Part shown: piece by piece, positions 27,724 to 36,563 of the stretch
Layout of the letters: each line of letters starts with the position of its first letter
How positions within the stretch are numbered: position 1 is the stretch's first letter
DNA from: Arthrobacter sp. ISL-48
GTDB taxonomy: Bacteria; Actinomycetota; Actinomycetes; Actinomycetales; Micrococcaceae
Direction of reading: 5' to 3'
Assembly: GCF_018613805.1 (NCBI RefSeq)
Contig: NZ_JAGGPL010000003.1
Span: 744,001 to 808,000, forward strand
Length of the DNA stretch: 64,000 nucleotides
Translations under genes and position numbers: made by a program
Notes under the pieces: model-generated
Seen by the model: only the letters and a program-made list of their open reading frames with translations
Database searches by the model: none
Told to the model about the DNA's origin: nothing

Positions 27724-28575
27724 TCAAGGCGTCAGCATTTGCGCAATTTTACGGATTCCGCGCTGTAGCCGGTCGCCCAGGGATTCGTCCGGGGCGCCGG
27801 ACTGAGCCGCTGCAGGCTCCACAGTGACGCCGGTGTTGATCCCTTCGGCAGCGAGGGCGCTGAGCTCCTTCAGGAGGGGAATGGCGTCGTCCGCCTGTTC
27901 CGCCGGGAGGTCGGATTTATACGTCAACGTCCCCGCAGGAGTCTGGTAGGTGGCTGTCCATGGCTCGGAACTGCTGATCCGCAGTTCCCCGTCAGCGGCC
28001 GGCTGGCCGGCTTCACTGTGCTGTTCAAGGACCGTGGCGTAGTGCTGGCCGTCCCACAGCTGCAGTTCCACAGCGGGCCGGCCCTGGACCGTGGTGGTCC
28101 TGGCTGACTGGACGTGGAATCCCAGGGACCCCAGCTCCGGGCAGACCCAGCCCTCAGAGCGGAGTTGTGTCAGCTGGGCCTCGCTCAGCTGCCTGCCATC
28201 GGCAGGAAGCTGCGCCGTGTGCTGCGCGAGGCTGCCGGCAAAGGCGTCTCGCGCCACGGGGACGTTGTCTCCTGCAAGGGCGAACGCGCCGACGGCGAGT
28301 ACTCCTGCTGCGGCGGCCGTTCCTCCGGCCGTGAAGGCAAGGACCCTGGCCGCACGGTGCTGTCCAGGGGCGGGCGCCGGAGAAGCTGCGGCCAGCATTT
28401 CTGTGTGGGCCAACAGCCGCGCCGTAAGGTCCTGGCTGGCCGGCGGAACCGCGGCGTCACGGAGCCGTTCAATGTATTGGCGTTCCCGGTTCACGGCCGC
28501 GGCACATTCTGCACACGATCGCACGTGGCTGGCGCCGCGGTGATGCCTGCGGCCAAAGAGTTCGTGGGGCGTCAT
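27724..28575 (-). CDS. rseA: Zinc-finger anti-sigma factor, partner of the upstream ECF sigma factor
   Basis: A 283-residue protein with the N-terminal ZAS motif HVRSCAECAAAV (H-x3-C-x2-C, residues about 17-24), a transmembrane helix (VLAFTAGGTAAAAGVLAVGAFALA, about 79-102) and an extracytoplasmic domain of about 180 residues (LPADGRQLSEAQLTQLRSEGWVCPELGS onward). It would hold the sigma factor at the membrane until an envelope signal releases it. It begins eight bases after the sigma gene. Symbol given by analogy with mycobacterial RseA. Confidence 0.9.
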   Translation of the reverse strand: MTPHELFGRRHHRGASHVRSCAECAAAVNRERQYIERLRDAAVPPASQDLTARLLAHTEMLAAASPAPAPGQHRAARVLAFTAGGTAAAAGVLAVGAFALAGDNVPVARDAFAGSLAQHTAQLPADGRQLSEAQLTQLRSEGWVCPELGSLGFHVQSARTTTVQGRPAVELQLWDGQHYATVLEQHSEAGQPAADGELRISSSEPWTATYQTPAGTLTYKSDLPAEQADDAIPLLKELSALAAEGINTGVTVEPAAAQSGAPDESLGDRLQRGIRKIAQMLTP

Positions 28576-28583
28576 GGGGCCGA

Positions 28584-29201
28584 TCAGAGAATGCCGGCGA
28601 TACGTGGCATCGAAAGCTTCGGCTTCCGCGACTGCTGCGGCCGGGGATCACGGTGGGCAAGTTTTTCGCGGAGCATGGTCCGGCCCCGGTGGATGCGTGA
28701 ACGTACAGTTCCGAGCTTGACGTCCAGGGCGGCAGCCACCTCGTCGTAGGACAACCCTTCCAGGTCGCAAAGCACCACGGCAGCCCGGAAGTCGGGCGGC
28801 AGTTCCTCCAAGGCAGCCTGGACATCCAGGTCAAGGTTGTTCAGCTCAAAGCTCTGCTCCGGCCCCGGTTCCCGCCCCGGGATGCGGGATTCCGCGTCCT
28901 CCGCCAAGGCATCGAACCGGATGCGGCTCTTCCGCCGGGCCTGGTCCAGGAAGAGGTTGGTCGTGATGCGGTGCAGCCAGCCGTCAAGGGTTCCGGGCTT
29001 GAAGTTCTCCAGCGAACGGAACACCCGGACGAATACCTCTTGGGTGAGGTCCTCGGCGTCGAACTTGTTTCCGGTCAGGCGGTAGGCCAGGCGGTAGACC
29101 TTGGCGGAGTGGTTGGCCACTACTTCTTCCCAGGTGGGCCTGACCCATTCAGCCGCGGAATCTTGTGCTGCAGCGACAGGTGCCACAACTGATGCTGACA
29201 T
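28584..29201 (-). CDS. sigE: ECF RNA polymerase sigma factor, SigE type
   Basis: A 205-residue ECF sigma factor. Region 2 is [57 protein letters not shown]; region 4 is [52 protein letters not shown]. Both DNA-binding segments are intact. The anti-sigma gene follows directly, and a divergent O-methyltransferase gene lies upstream, as around mycobacterial sigE. ATG at 29201 has GGGGAG upstream. Expected role: envelope and oxidative stress response. Confidence 0.95.
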   Translation of the reverse strand: MSASVVAPVAAAQDSAAEWVRPTWEEVVANHSAKVYRLAYRLTGNKFDAEDLTQEVFVRVFRSLENFKPGTLDGWLHRITTNLFLDQARRKSRIRFDALAEDAESRIPGREPGPEQSFELNNLDLDVQAALEELPPDFRAAVVLCDLEGLSYDEVAAALDVKLGTVRSRIHRGRTMLREKLAHRDPRPQQSRKPKLSMPRIAGIL

Positions 29202-29430
29202 CGTCCGCTCCCCTCGTGGATTGCTAACGCCCGGATACTGTTGACATCTCTGGTTCGGCGCCGATCACCACATGGATGAGCGGATAACCATCATTTCAAA
29301 TTTCGCTGGGAATTACCTGACCGGGGACGCAATTTTTGCCAAGGGCGCAACCCTTTATCTTCCCCGGTGGCACCCCGCGACCCAGTAGGCTGTATGAAAC
29401 ACTCCCCTGCCGCCCAGAAAGCGAATCACC

Positions 29431-30063
29431 ATGAGCGCCGACAAGTCCACGAGCTGGTCCTATGCAGAAGATCTGCCCGCTGAGGATGAAGTCATGCTTC
29501 GGGCACGGGAGCGCTCGTTCGAGCTGGGCGTGACGCCCGTCGGCCCCGGCGTCGGCGCAATCCTGACTGTCCTGGCCGCGGCATCCAAAGCCCAGACCGC
29601 CGTGGAAATCGGAACAGGGGCCGGCGTCTCCGGCGTCTGCATCCTGCGTGGTCTGGGCCCCCAGGCCGTCCTGACGACCATCGATGTGGATGTTGAACAC
29701 CTGAAGGCTGCCCGGGAGGCATTTTCAGAGGCGGGAAGCCCGGCAAACCGAACCCGGACCATTTCAGGCCGTGCGGGCGATGTCCTGCCCCGTCTTACCG
29801 ATGCGGCCTACGACCTGGTCCTCATTGACGCTGACAAGCCCGGCCTGCCGGGTTACGTGGAACAGGCCATCCGGCTCCTCAAGAGGGGCGGGCTGCTCAT
29901 CATCAATGACGCCCTGGACAAGGATCGCGTGGCCAACCCTGCCGACAGGGAGGCCAGCACCGTGGTGCTCCGTCAGGTGGGCAAGACCATCCGCGACGAC
30001 GACCGCCTTGCATCGGCCATGCTCCCCACTGGCGACGGCCTGCTGGTAGCCGTTAAGAAATAG
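29431..30063 (+). CDS. SAM-dependent O-methyltransferase (class I, Rv1220c type)
   Basis: A 210-residue catechol-O-methyltransferase-like enzyme. EIGTGAGVSGVCILRGLGPQAVLTTIDVDVEHLKAAREAF gives AdoMet motifs I and II, YDLVLIDADKPGLPGYVEQAIRLLKRGGLLIINDALDKDRV gives motifs IV-VI with the metal-binding acidic residues. ATG at 29431. A TAGGCT box lies about 45 bases upstream. Divergent from sigE and convergent with DUF3117. Substrate unknown. Confidence 0.93.
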   Translation: MSADKSTSWSYAEDLPAEDEVMLRARERSFELGVTPVGPGVGAILTVLAAASKAQTAVEIGTGAGVSGVCILRGLGPQAVLTTIDVDVEHLKAAREAFSEAGSPANRTRTISGRAGDVLPRLTDAAYDLVLIDADKPGLPGYVEQAIRLLKRGGLLIINDALDKDRVANPADREASTVVLRQVGKTIRDDDRLASAMLPTGDGLLVAVKK

Positions 30064-30065
30064 GG

Positions 30066-30113
30066 CCTGACCTCAAAACAGGTCAGGGTCCGCAGCCCTG
30101 AGGCTGCGGACCC
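30066..30113. terminator. Two overlapping hairpins between convergent genes
   Basis: CCTGACCT at 30066-30073 pairs with AGGTCAGG at 30080-30087, and GGGTCCGCAGCC at 30086-30097 pairs with GGCTGCGGACCC at 30102-30113 around a CTGA loop. The stems share two bases. They follow the O-methyltransferase stop and precede the end of the DUF3117 gene, so they may terminate in both directions. Confidence 0.7.
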
Positions 30114-30145
30114 TACCCAAACCCAGCAGTATTACTTGGTAACGA

Positions 30146-30313
30146 TTATTCGGTAACGCCGACGAGGCATTCCTTGAGGTTGGCCGCTTCCGCAGCGTTG
30201 AGTTCGACCACAAGCCGTCCGCCGCCTTCGAGCGGCACACGCATGATAAGGCTGCGGCCCTCTTTGGTGACTTCCATAGGGCCGTCGCCGGTGCGTGGTT
30301 TCATAGCCGCCAT
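30146..30313 (-). CDS. DUF3117 small conserved actinobacterial protein
   Basis: A 55-residue frame that is easy to miss. It begins MAAMKPRTGDGPMEVTKEG, continues RSLIMRVPLEGGGRLVVEL and ends NAAEAANLKECLVGVTE. This is the near-invariant DUF3117 family, found almost only in actinobacteria, with no assigned function. ATG at 30313 has a strong GGAGGGG about eight bases upstream. It is probably monocistronic, ending in the hairpins shared with the O-methyltransferase gene. Confidence 0.95.
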   Translation of the reverse strand: MAAMKPRTGDGPMEVTKEGRSLIMRVPLEGGGRLVVELNAAEAANLKECLVGVTE

Positions 30314-30544
30314 GAGGAATTCCCCTCCATTTAGTCCCAGGACATATCAGCCCGGACGGGCTGTGTCCGCATGGTCAATCAAGCCGCTATGGGAGCCCGA
30401 GGGCGCCGCCGTGGCTGAACATCTTCTGAATGCCTTTGTCCTTGCTTGCTTACTATTATCCCGTAATTACCCGTACGTAGCTAATCGATGGACATTTCCG
30501 GCCGCGTCGGATTAATGCGCAATGCCGCGGAGTACCGCCCCTGA
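30314..30544. other. Intergenic region with the DUF3117 promoter
   Basis: No gene is visible in this 231-base stretch. On the minus strand an AT-rich segment near 30445-30475 (GGGTAATTACGGGATAATAG) is the best candidate for a promoter of DUF3117. The remainder shows no convincing open frame or repeat. Confidence 0.4.
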
Positions 30545-31792
30545 CTAGGGCGGATAATCACCCCCGCCGGGCAGTTGGGCCCAGGCCCAGAGCCAGACGA
30601 TCCAAACGAGCTGGAGCAGCACAAACATCGTAAGGACGGTGCCGCGGTAGGCCCGGGAGCGGGACAGGAGGGCCGCGCCGAGTGCCAGCGGAAACAGCGG
30701 AAGCAGCATGCGGAACGTACTGGTCTGGGGGTGCAGGAAAACCAGGAGGTAGCCCATATAGCAGGCGCACCACAGCCGCATCTCCACGCCCAGCCTGACC
30801 ACCGGCGGCAGGAAGAGCATCATTCCGAAAAGTCCTGCGAAGACGAACGGCGCCAGCACTCCAAGCACCGGGCCGAAGAGCTGGATTCCTGTATCAAACC
30901 ACGGTTTGAAGGGCACCAGATCGTGGCCGCGCCACACGGTCTCCGTCTTGGTGTAGGCCGCGATGTCGCCGGTCGCGGCCCACGCGACCACCGGCCAGAT
31001 AAGGGCGGACGCCCCGCTGAAGGCAGTGAGGCCTGCGAGGCCGGCCAGCTCACGGGGGCTGTGGCTATGCTCCCCCCTTCCGAGGCTGCGTTGCACCAGC
31101 CGGCAAAGAAGAAGAAGTCCCACCATGGCGGCAAAAGGAACACCCACGGGCCGCGAAAGGCACATCAGCAGCACCGCCGGCATGGCCCAGAGGTACTGGC
31201 GCCGGACCACCAGTAACAAGGCCGTTCCCAGAAGGAGGATGGTCAGGGGCTCAGCGTACGGAACCTGCAGAATGGCCGAGACCGGAAAAGTCGCAAAAAA
31301 GGCAACACCCCACAGTGCCGGCGCATGGGCCGCCTTAAGCCGGAAGAGGCTGTAGGCAATCAAAGCCGCCCCCAGACCGGACAGCATCGCGATGACAGTC
31401 AGTGAGACGGCAGGAGTAAGACCCGTGACCGCCCCCAGGACACGGGCGAGGGCAGGGAACAGCGGATAGAACGCCCACGTGTTCTCCTGCACGTTGCCAG
31501 CGTCGTCCACCGGGAGTACCGCGGGGTAGCCGTTGGCGACGACCTCCGCGTACCACCGTGCGTCCCAGATATTGATGAAGTTCCAGTAATCGGGCTTGGC
31601 TGGGAACCAGGGGTTGGGCCCCTGCTGCAGGGCCGCTGCCATGAAGATGCAGGCACTGACCAGCCTGGCGCCGAGGTAGAGCGCTCCGACCTGGAGCCAC
31701 CATGGCCATCGGCGAACCGCATCGCCGGCCCGCCCGGCGAGGCCCGTCATCCACACTGGCAACCCGGCGCGGTTATGGGTCGCCGTACTCAA
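30545..31792 (-). CDS. GT-C fold membrane glycosyltransferase, probable mannosyltransferase (PIG-V-like)
   Basis: A 415-residue multi-spanning protein with about ten hydrophobic helices. The first extracytoplasmic loop has FINIWDARWYAEVVANGYP with the acidic residue expected of polyprenyl-phosphate-sugar enzymes, followed by ENTWAFYPLFPALARVLG; this WDxxWY...FYPLFP pattern is typical of the PIG-V/Gpi18-like mannosyltransferases of actinobacteria. It probably adds mannose to a lipid or wall glycan outside the membrane. The ATG overlaps the stop of the DivIVA-like gene upstream. Confidence 0.85.
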   Translation of the reverse strand: MSTATHNRAGLPVWMTGLAGRAGDAVRRWPWWLQVGALYLGARLVSACIFMAAALQQGPNPWFPAKPDYWNFINIWDARWYAEVVANGYPAVLPVDDAGNVQENTWAFYPLFPALARVLGAVTGLTPAVSLTVIAMLSGLGAALIAYSLFRLKAAHAPALWGVAFFATFPVSAILQVPYAEPLTILLLGTALLLVVRRQYLWAMPAVLLMCLSRPVGVPFAAMVGLLLLCRLVQRSLGRGEHSHSPRELAGLAGLTAFSGASALIWPVVAWAATGDIAAYTKTETVWRGHDLVPFKPWFDTGIQLFGPVLGVLAPFVFAGLFGMMLFLPPVVRLGVEMRLWCACYMGYLLVFLHPQTSTFRMLLPLFPLALGAALLSRSRAYRGTVLTMFVLLQLVWIVWLWAWAQLPGGGDYPP

Positions 31793-32244
31793 ACTTCACC
31801 CTCCGCCCCGCTTGGGTCAGTCTTCGCAGTGCTTCCCTCGGGCTCCGGTTCAGCAACCGGCAACGCGGCCGCCCGGGGGCGTTCGGCTTCAAGTAGTCGT
31901 ATCCGCAGCCGCTCCATTTCCTCTTGATTCGCCGCCAGCTGGTCCCGGAGTTCGTCCAGTACCTGGTCCACCTGGTCCATCCGGTATCCGCGGAGGCCAA
32001 GGGAGAAACGGATCCTGTCGACGTCGTCCGGCGCCGCTTCCGCGGGCAGCAAGACAGGAGGAAGGTTCGCCACGGGCTGATCGAATCCGCCGTACAAAAG
32101 GCTGCCGGCCTTGAGTCGGTCGTTCTGGACGTCAGCGGAAGGGCCGCGCCGGAAAATGCGGCGGCGGCGGCCGGCGCCGGCCCACACGGTGGCGCCGATC
32201 AGCACGATGGCAAGGAAAACCAGGAAAAAGCTCACAGCACCCAT
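31789..32244 (-). CDS. DivIVA-domain membrane protein
   Basis: A 151-residue protein starting MGAVSFFLVFLAIVLIGATVWAG (one membrane helix) followed by basic RRRRIFRRG. Residues about 77-125 match the DivIVA/DUF4194-like short motif: VDRIRFSLGLRGYRMDQVDQVLDELRDQLAANQEEMERLRIRLLEAE, a lipid-binding turn and coiled coil. ATG at 32244 was chosen because the helix begins there; TTATCT stands six bases upstream. Likely a small polar-growth or septal adaptor. The glycosyltransferase gene overlaps its stop. Confidence 0.85.
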   Translation of the reverse strand: MGAVSFFLVFLAIVLIGATVWAGAGRRRRIFRRGPSADVQNDRLKAGSLLYGGFDQPVANLPPVLLPAEAAPDDVDRIRFSLGLRGYRMDQVDQVLDELRDQLAANQEEMERLRIRLLEAERPRAAALPVAEPEPEGSTAKTDPSGAEGEV

Positions 32245-32266
32245 CGTGCCAGATAAGGACGCACCT

Positions 32267-33052
32267 CTACTCGGGCCGCTGCTCGCCGTTCGTTGAGGGT
32301 GCCCTGACCGTGGCATGGAGCACCAGGTCCACCGCTTCGGCAGGATCGTCCACGAGCTGGATCAGATCCAGGTCCTTTTCCGAAACCATGCCTTCAGCAA
32401 CCAACGTGCCCCTGATCCACTCGATCATCGGCCCCCAGAAAGAAATGCCAAGCAGCACAATCGGGAACGACGTCACCTTCCGTGTCTGGACCAGCACCAT
32501 GGCCTCAAAGAGCTCATCCAGCGTACCCAGCCCGCCGGGCAGGACGATAAACCCCTGGGCGTACTTGACGAACATGGTCTTGCGGGCGAAGAAGTAGCGG
32601 AAGTTGATACCAAGGTCCACCCATTGGTTGAGGCCCTGCTCGAAGGGCAATTCAATACCCAGCCCCACGGATACGCCGTTGCCTTCCACCGTTCCCCTGT
32701 TGGCCGCTTCCATGGAGCCCGGGCCGCCTCCGGTGATGACAGCAACACCGGCCGCGGCCAGTTTCCTGCCCACCTCGACGCCCATCTCGTAGTACGGGCT
32801 GCCGGGCTTTGTCCTGGCCGAGCCGAAGACGCTGACCGCGGGACCCAGGTCCGCAAGCGCCCCGAACCCTTCAACGAACTCGCTCTGGATGCGCAGGACA
32901 CGCCAGGGATCTGTGTGGACGAACTGCCCGGGGCCCTTGGAATCGAGCAAATGCTGATCCGACATTTCCACGGCCGCCTGTTTGCGACGGAGTTCAAGGG
33001 GACCCTTACGGCGCGGCTGGGAAGTTTTGGCCGGATCTGCGTTGATGCTCAT
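32267..33052 (-). CDS. LOG family protein (TIGR00730, nucleoside-monophosphate phosphoribohydrolase type)
   Basis: A 261-residue Rossmann-fold protein. VSVFGSARTKPGSPYYE, AVITGGGPGSMEAANRG and FIVLPGGLGTLDELFEAMVLVQTRK contain the PGGxGTxxE active-site signature of LOG enzymes, which cleave ribose phosphate from cytokinin-type nucleotides or AMP. The 50-residue N-terminal extension (EMSDQHLLDSKGPGQFVHTDPWRVLRIQ) is typical of the actinobacterial subgroup (Rv1205 type). ATG start six bases after TAGCCT. Confidence 0.93.
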   Translation of the reverse strand: MSINADPAKTSQPRRKGPLELRRKQAAVEMSDQHLLDSKGPGQFVHTDPWRVLRIQSEFVEGFGALADLGPAVSVFGSARTKPGSPYYEMGVEVGRKLAAAGVAVITGGGPGSMEAANRGTVEGNGVSVGLGIELPFEQGLNQWVDLGINFRYFFARKTMFVKYAQGFIVLPGGLGTLDELFEAMVLVQTRKVTSFPIVLLGISFWGPMIEWIRGTLVAEGMVSEKDLDLIQLVDDPAEAVDLVLHATVRAPSTNGEQRPE

Positions 33053-33058
33053 CCCCCA

Positions 33059-33064
33059 AGGCTA
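33059..33064 (-). promoter_or_regulatory. Leaderless -10 box of the LOG gene
   Basis: TAGCCT on the minus strand, then six bases (TTGGGG or equivalent), then ATG at 33052. No spaced Shine-Dalgarno site. Confidence 0.6.
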
Positions 33065-33156
33065 GCGCCAAGGCCCGGGTGCTGGCGGCAGGTATCTCTT
33101 GAATCACGATCCACGGGAACTTGGCGTGATTCCCGTCATAAGCAGCCTTTGTTCGC

Positions 33157-33162
33157 TAGATT
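33157..33162 (+). promoter_or_regulatory. Leaderless -10 box of the glutamate transporter operon
   Basis: TAGATT is followed by exactly six bases (CTTCTT) and the ATG at 33169; the six bases contain no ribosome site. Confidence 0.6.
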
Positions 33163-33168
33163 CTTCTT

Positions 33169-33924
33169 ATGACTACTCATGTCCCCGGCGATGCGCTCGT
33201 CTCCCTGAATGGTGTGAATAAGCATTACGGTCAGCTGCACGTCTTGAAGGATATCGATCTTCACGTCCGCAAGGGCGAGGTGATCGTTGTCATCGGCCCG
33301 TCCGGCTCGGGCAAGTCCACGCTCTGCCGTGCCATCAACCGCCTGGAAACCATTGAGGGCGGCACCATCAGCATTGATGGCAAGGTGCTGCCCGAAGAGG
33401 GCAAGGAACTCGCCCGCCTGCGCGCCGACGTCGGCATGGTCTTCCAGTCGTTCAACCTGTTTGCCCACAAGACCATCCTGGAGAACGTCACTCTCGGCCC
33501 CATCAAGGTCAAGGGCATTTCCAAGGCCCAGGCAGACAAGGAAGCCATGGCACTGCTCGAGCGGGTGGGCGTGGGGCACCAGGCGCCCAAGCTTCCCGCC
33601 CAGCTGTCCGGCGGCCAGCAGCAGCGTGTTGCCATTGCCCGCGCGCTGGCCATGAAGCCGAAAGTCATGCTCTTTGACGAGCCCACGTCCGCCCTCGATC
33701 CCGAAATGATCAACGAGGTCCTGGACGTGATGATCCAGCTGGCCAAGGAAGGGATGACCATGATCGTGGTCACCCACGAGATGGGCTTTGCCCGGAAGGC
33801 CGCGGACCGCGTTGTGTTCATGGCCGACGGCCAGATCGTCGAGGACGCCAAGCCCGAAGAGTTCTTCACCAATCCCCAGAGCAACCGGGCCAAGGACTTC
33901 CTGTCCAAGCTTCTGACTCACTGA
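33169..33924 (+). CDS. gluA: Glutamate/polar amino acid ABC transporter ATPase
   Basis: A 251-residue ABC ATPase of the polar amino acid type. Walker [16 protein letters not shown]-loop [13 protein letters not shown], signature [16 protein letters not shown], Walker [15 protein letters not shown], and the H-loop [18 protein letters not shown] are all intact. Full length for the family. It leads a four-gene operon ATPase, binding protein, two permeases, the order of Corynebacterium gluABCD, a glutamate importer. Substrate is inferred from this order. Confidence 0.94.
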   Translation: MTTHVPGDALVSLNGVNKHYGQLHVLKDIDLHVRKGEVIVVIGPSGSGKSTLCRAINRLETIEGGTISIDGKVLPEEGKELARLRADVGMVFQSFNLFAHKTILENVTLGPIKVKGISKAQADKEAMALLERVGVGHQAPKLPAQLSGGQQQRVAIARALAMKPKVMLFDEPTSALDPEMINEVLDVMIQLAKEGMTMIVVTHEMGFARKAADRVVFMADGQIVEDAKPEEFFTNPQSNRAKDFLSKLLTH

Positions 33925-33994
33925 CACCCTACGAACGCCCACACTCCAGTTCGCACCAGGCCGTGACCCGCGGCCGATCAATGAAAGGAATGTC

Positions 33995-34879
33995 ATGACG
34001 GCATTTATGACCCGGCGGAAGTCGTTGTTCGTGGCGGCTACGGCTGCGCTCGCCCTGTCCCTGAGCGCCTGCGGCGGCAGCACCCCCGGCACCAGCAACC
34101 CCAGCGTCGCAGAGAAGCCGACCTTCGCTGCAAACAGCACCATGGCCAAGCTCTCCTCCGCCGGAACCATCAAGATCGGCACCAAGTACGACCAGCCGCT
34201 GTTCGGCCAGGTCGGCCTGGACGGGAAGCCTGTCGGGTTCGACGTCGAGATGGGCAAGCTCATTGCCGCGAAGCTCGGAATCGCAGCGGACAAGATCGAA
34301 TGGTCCGAGACCGTCTCCGCCAACCGCGAGCCGTTCATCGAGCAGGGCAAGGTGGACCTGGTCATCGCCACGTACACCATCAATGACAAGCGCAAGCAGG
34401 TTGTCAGCTTCGCAGGCCCGTACTACGAGGCCGGGCAGGCCCTGATGGTCAACAAGGACAACGACTCCATCAAGAAGCCGGAAGACGTCAAGGGCAAGAA
34501 GGTCTGCTCAGTAACGGGCTCCACCCCGGCGGGCACCATCGTGGACAAGTACGGTGCAGTGCTCGTCCCGGCGGCAACCTACTCGGCCTGCCTCGAGCCG
34601 CTCCGCAACAAGCAGGTGGAAGCCGTCACCACGGACAATGTGATCCTGGCCGGGTTTGTGGACAAGGAGCCGGACGCCTTCAAGCTGGCCTCGGACCAGA
34701 CGTTCACCAAGGAGCCCTACGGCATCGGGCTGAAGAAGGACGACACCGAGTTCCGCAACTGGATCAACGACCAGCTGGAAGCCTTCAGCAAGGACGGGTC
34801 TTACAAGAAGGCCTGGGAAGCAACCGCAGGCACTGTCATCAAGACTGCCCCGGAACTCCCGGCCATCAACCGTTACTAG
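33995..34879 (+). CDS. gluB: Glutamate-binding lipoprotein of ABC transporter
   Basis: A 294-residue solute-binding protein, family 3. The N-terminus has arginines and a lipobox LSLSACGGS, so the mature protein is lipid-anchored at the membrane outside. IKIGTKYDQPLFGQVGLDGKPVGFDVEMGKLIAAKLG starts the binding domain, and FIEQGKVDLVIATYTINDKRKQVVSFAGPYYEAGQAL is the family signature. ATG at 33995 with AAAGGAA upstream. Second gene in the transporter operon. Confidence 0.94.
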   Translation: MTAFMTRRKSLFVAATAALALSLSACGGSTPGTSNPSVAEKPTFAANSTMAKLSSAGTIKIGTKYDQPLFGQVGLDGKPVGFDVEMGKLIAAKLGIAADKIEWSETVSANREPFIEQGKVDLVIATYTINDKRKQVVSFAGPYYEAGQALMVNKDNDSIKKPEDVKGKKVCSVTGSTPAGTIVDKYGAVLVPAATYSACLEPLRNKQVEAVTTDNVILAGFVDKEPDAFKLASDQTFTKEPYGIGLKKDDTEFRNWINDQLEAFSKDGSYKKAWEATAGTVIKTAPELPAINRY

Positions 34880-34971
34880 GTAACGCCGGCGGTTGCCGGG
34901 ATGGGCTCACGGCTCATCCCGGCAACCGCTGATCCGTCTTCGCCCGTCCACTCCCAGAGCCGAAGGATCCT

Positions 34972-35622
34972 ATGGACGTCATCATTGAAAACCTGCCCCT
35001 GTACTGGAACGGTTTTCTCCGCACCCTCTTCCTTTCAGTCGTCTCCGGGATCATCGCGCTGGTGCTCGGAACACTTCTGGCCGCCGCACGGGTTTCCCCG
35101 GTGGCAGCCTTACGCGGCTTCAGCACGGTCTACGTAGAGGTTCTCCGTAACACCCCGCTGACCATCGCATTCTTCTTCGCGGCCATCGTCCTGCCCCGGC
35201 TCGGGGTCAAGTTCGAACAGTTTGAAATTGCCGCCATCATCGCCCTCAGCGCGTACACAGCGGCCTTCATTGCGGAAGCTGTCCGCTCGGGTGTCAACAG
35301 TGTCGCGTTGGGCCAGGCAGAGGCGGCACGGAGCATCGGCATGAACTTCGGCCAGGTGCTGTCCCTCATCATCCTGCCGCAGGCGCTCCGAACTGTGATT
35401 CCACCGTTGATCAACATCCTGATCGCACTTGTGAAAAACTCATCCGTCGCCGGCGCCTTCTTCGTGCTGGAGCTGTTCGGCTACGGCAGGCAGATGGCCA
35501 ACGCCAATGGCGACCAGGTCATGACCGTGCTGTTGGGCGTGGCGTTCTTCTACCTGCTGATCACCATTCCCTTGGGAATCCTGGCAAGCACCGTCGAACG
35601 AAAGGTGGCGATTGCCCGATGA
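34972..35622 (+). CDS. gluC: Glutamate ABC transporter permease
   Basis: A 216-residue inner-membrane permease with five hydrophobic segments. The His/Glu/Gln-type permease signature VEVLRNTPLTIAFFFA is present, and the coupling helix region is YTAAFIAEAVRSGVNSVALGQAEAARSIGMN. ATG at 34972 with GAAGGATCC upstream. Its stop overlaps the start of the second permease. Confidence 0.93.
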   Translation: MDVIIENLPLYWNGFLRTLFLSVVSGIIALVLGTLLAAARVSPVAALRGFSTVYVEVLRNTPLTIAFFFAAIVLPRLGVKFEQFEIAAIIALSAYTAAFIAEAVRSGVNSVALGQAEAARSIGMNFGQVLSLIILPQALRTVIPPLINILIALVKNSSVAGAFFVLELFGYGRQMANANGDQVMTVLLGVAFFYLLITIPLGILASTVERKVAIAR

Positions 35623-36503
35623 CTTCAGTCCTCTACGACGTTCCCGGCCCCAAAGCCCGCCGAATATCCCTGATCGGTTCCGTCATCGGAACGGTCGTGA
35701 TTGTCGGCCTGCTGGCATGGATCGCCATGACCCTGGCCCAGCAGGGCATCTTCGAAGGCCGGCGCTGGGCCATCTTCACCAGGGGCGATGTCTGGATGCT
35801 GCTCGGAAACGGACTGGGGGCAACACTCAGCGCCGCTGCCGTCGCCGCCGTCATCGCGTTCCCCCTCGGCCTGATGCTGTGCCTGCTGCGGATCTCCCTG
35901 GTCGCCTGGATCCGGATCCCCACCCGTGTGGTCCTGGAGTTTCTGCGCGGCATGCCGGTGGTCCTGATGATGCTGTTCGTCCTGTTGGGCTTCGGCACAT
36001 CGCAGTTCGTCGCTGTCGTCACGGGCTTGGTCCTCTACAACTTGGCCATCTTCGCGGAGATCCTCCGTGCCGGCATTCAATCATTGCCGAAGGGACAACG
36101 GGAGGCGGGCCTGACCATTGGCCTGACCAGCTTCCAGTCCCGCATGTTCATCGAACTTCCGCAGGCAATCCGCCGCATGATGCCGTCGCTTGTGGCCCAG
36201 CTGGTCGTGCTGCTGAAAGACACGTCGCTTGGCTATATCGTCGCCTATGGCGAGTTGCTCCGGGCGGTGCAGGTCATGGCGGACTTCCTGGGCAACGCTT
36301 TCTTGTTCCCCATCTTCTTCGTCGCCGCAGCAATCTACATTGCGATTAACATTTGCGTATCCCGCATCGCCGTCTGGATAGAACGCCGCGGCTCGAAGAA
36401 GGCCGCCGGCGGTGTTGCTCCCGCCATGATACGAACTGGCCTTGAAGGTGCTGGCAACGACCCCGTCGCCAAGAACATTGTCCCAGGTCCGGACAAAAAG
36501 TAG
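35619..36503 (+). CDS. gluD: Glutamate ABC transporter permease
   Basis: A 294-residue permease, longer than its partner because of a 35-residue N-terminus and a polar C-terminal tail of about 40 residues (RRGSKKAAGGVAPAMIRTG). VLEFLRGMPVVLMMLFV and NLAIFAEILRAGIQSLPKGQREAGLTIGLT are the permease signature and EAA loop. The ATG overlaps the gluC stop, so the pair is translationally coupled. A strong hairpin terminator follows. Confidence 0.93.
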   Translation: MTSVLYDVPGPKARRISLIGSVIGTVVIVGLLAWIAMTLAQQGIFEGRRWAIFTRGDVWMLLGNGLGATLSAAAVAAVIAFPLGLMLCLLRISLVAWIRIPTRVVLEFLRGMPVVLMMLFVLLGFGTSQFVAVVTGLVLYNLAIFAEILRAGIQSLPKGQREAGLTIGLTSFQSRMFIELPQAIRRMMPSLVAQLVVLLKDTSLGYIVAYGELLRAVQVMADFLGNAFLFPIFFVAAAIYIAINICVSRIAVWIERRGSKKAAGGVAPAMIRTGLEGAGNDPVAKNIVPGPDKK

Positions 36504-36515
36504 GCACGCAAAAGC

Positions 36516-36546
36516 GAAGGTCCGCAGCTATCAGCTGCGGACCTTC
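36516..36546. terminator. Perfect 14-bp hairpin between gluD and dapE
   Basis: GAAGGTCCGCAGCT at 36516-36529 pairs perfectly with 36533-36546 around the loop ATC. It separates the convergent gluD and dapE genes and should act in both directions. Confidence 0.8.
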
Positions 36547-36563
36547 TGCGTTGGGACGGGTAT

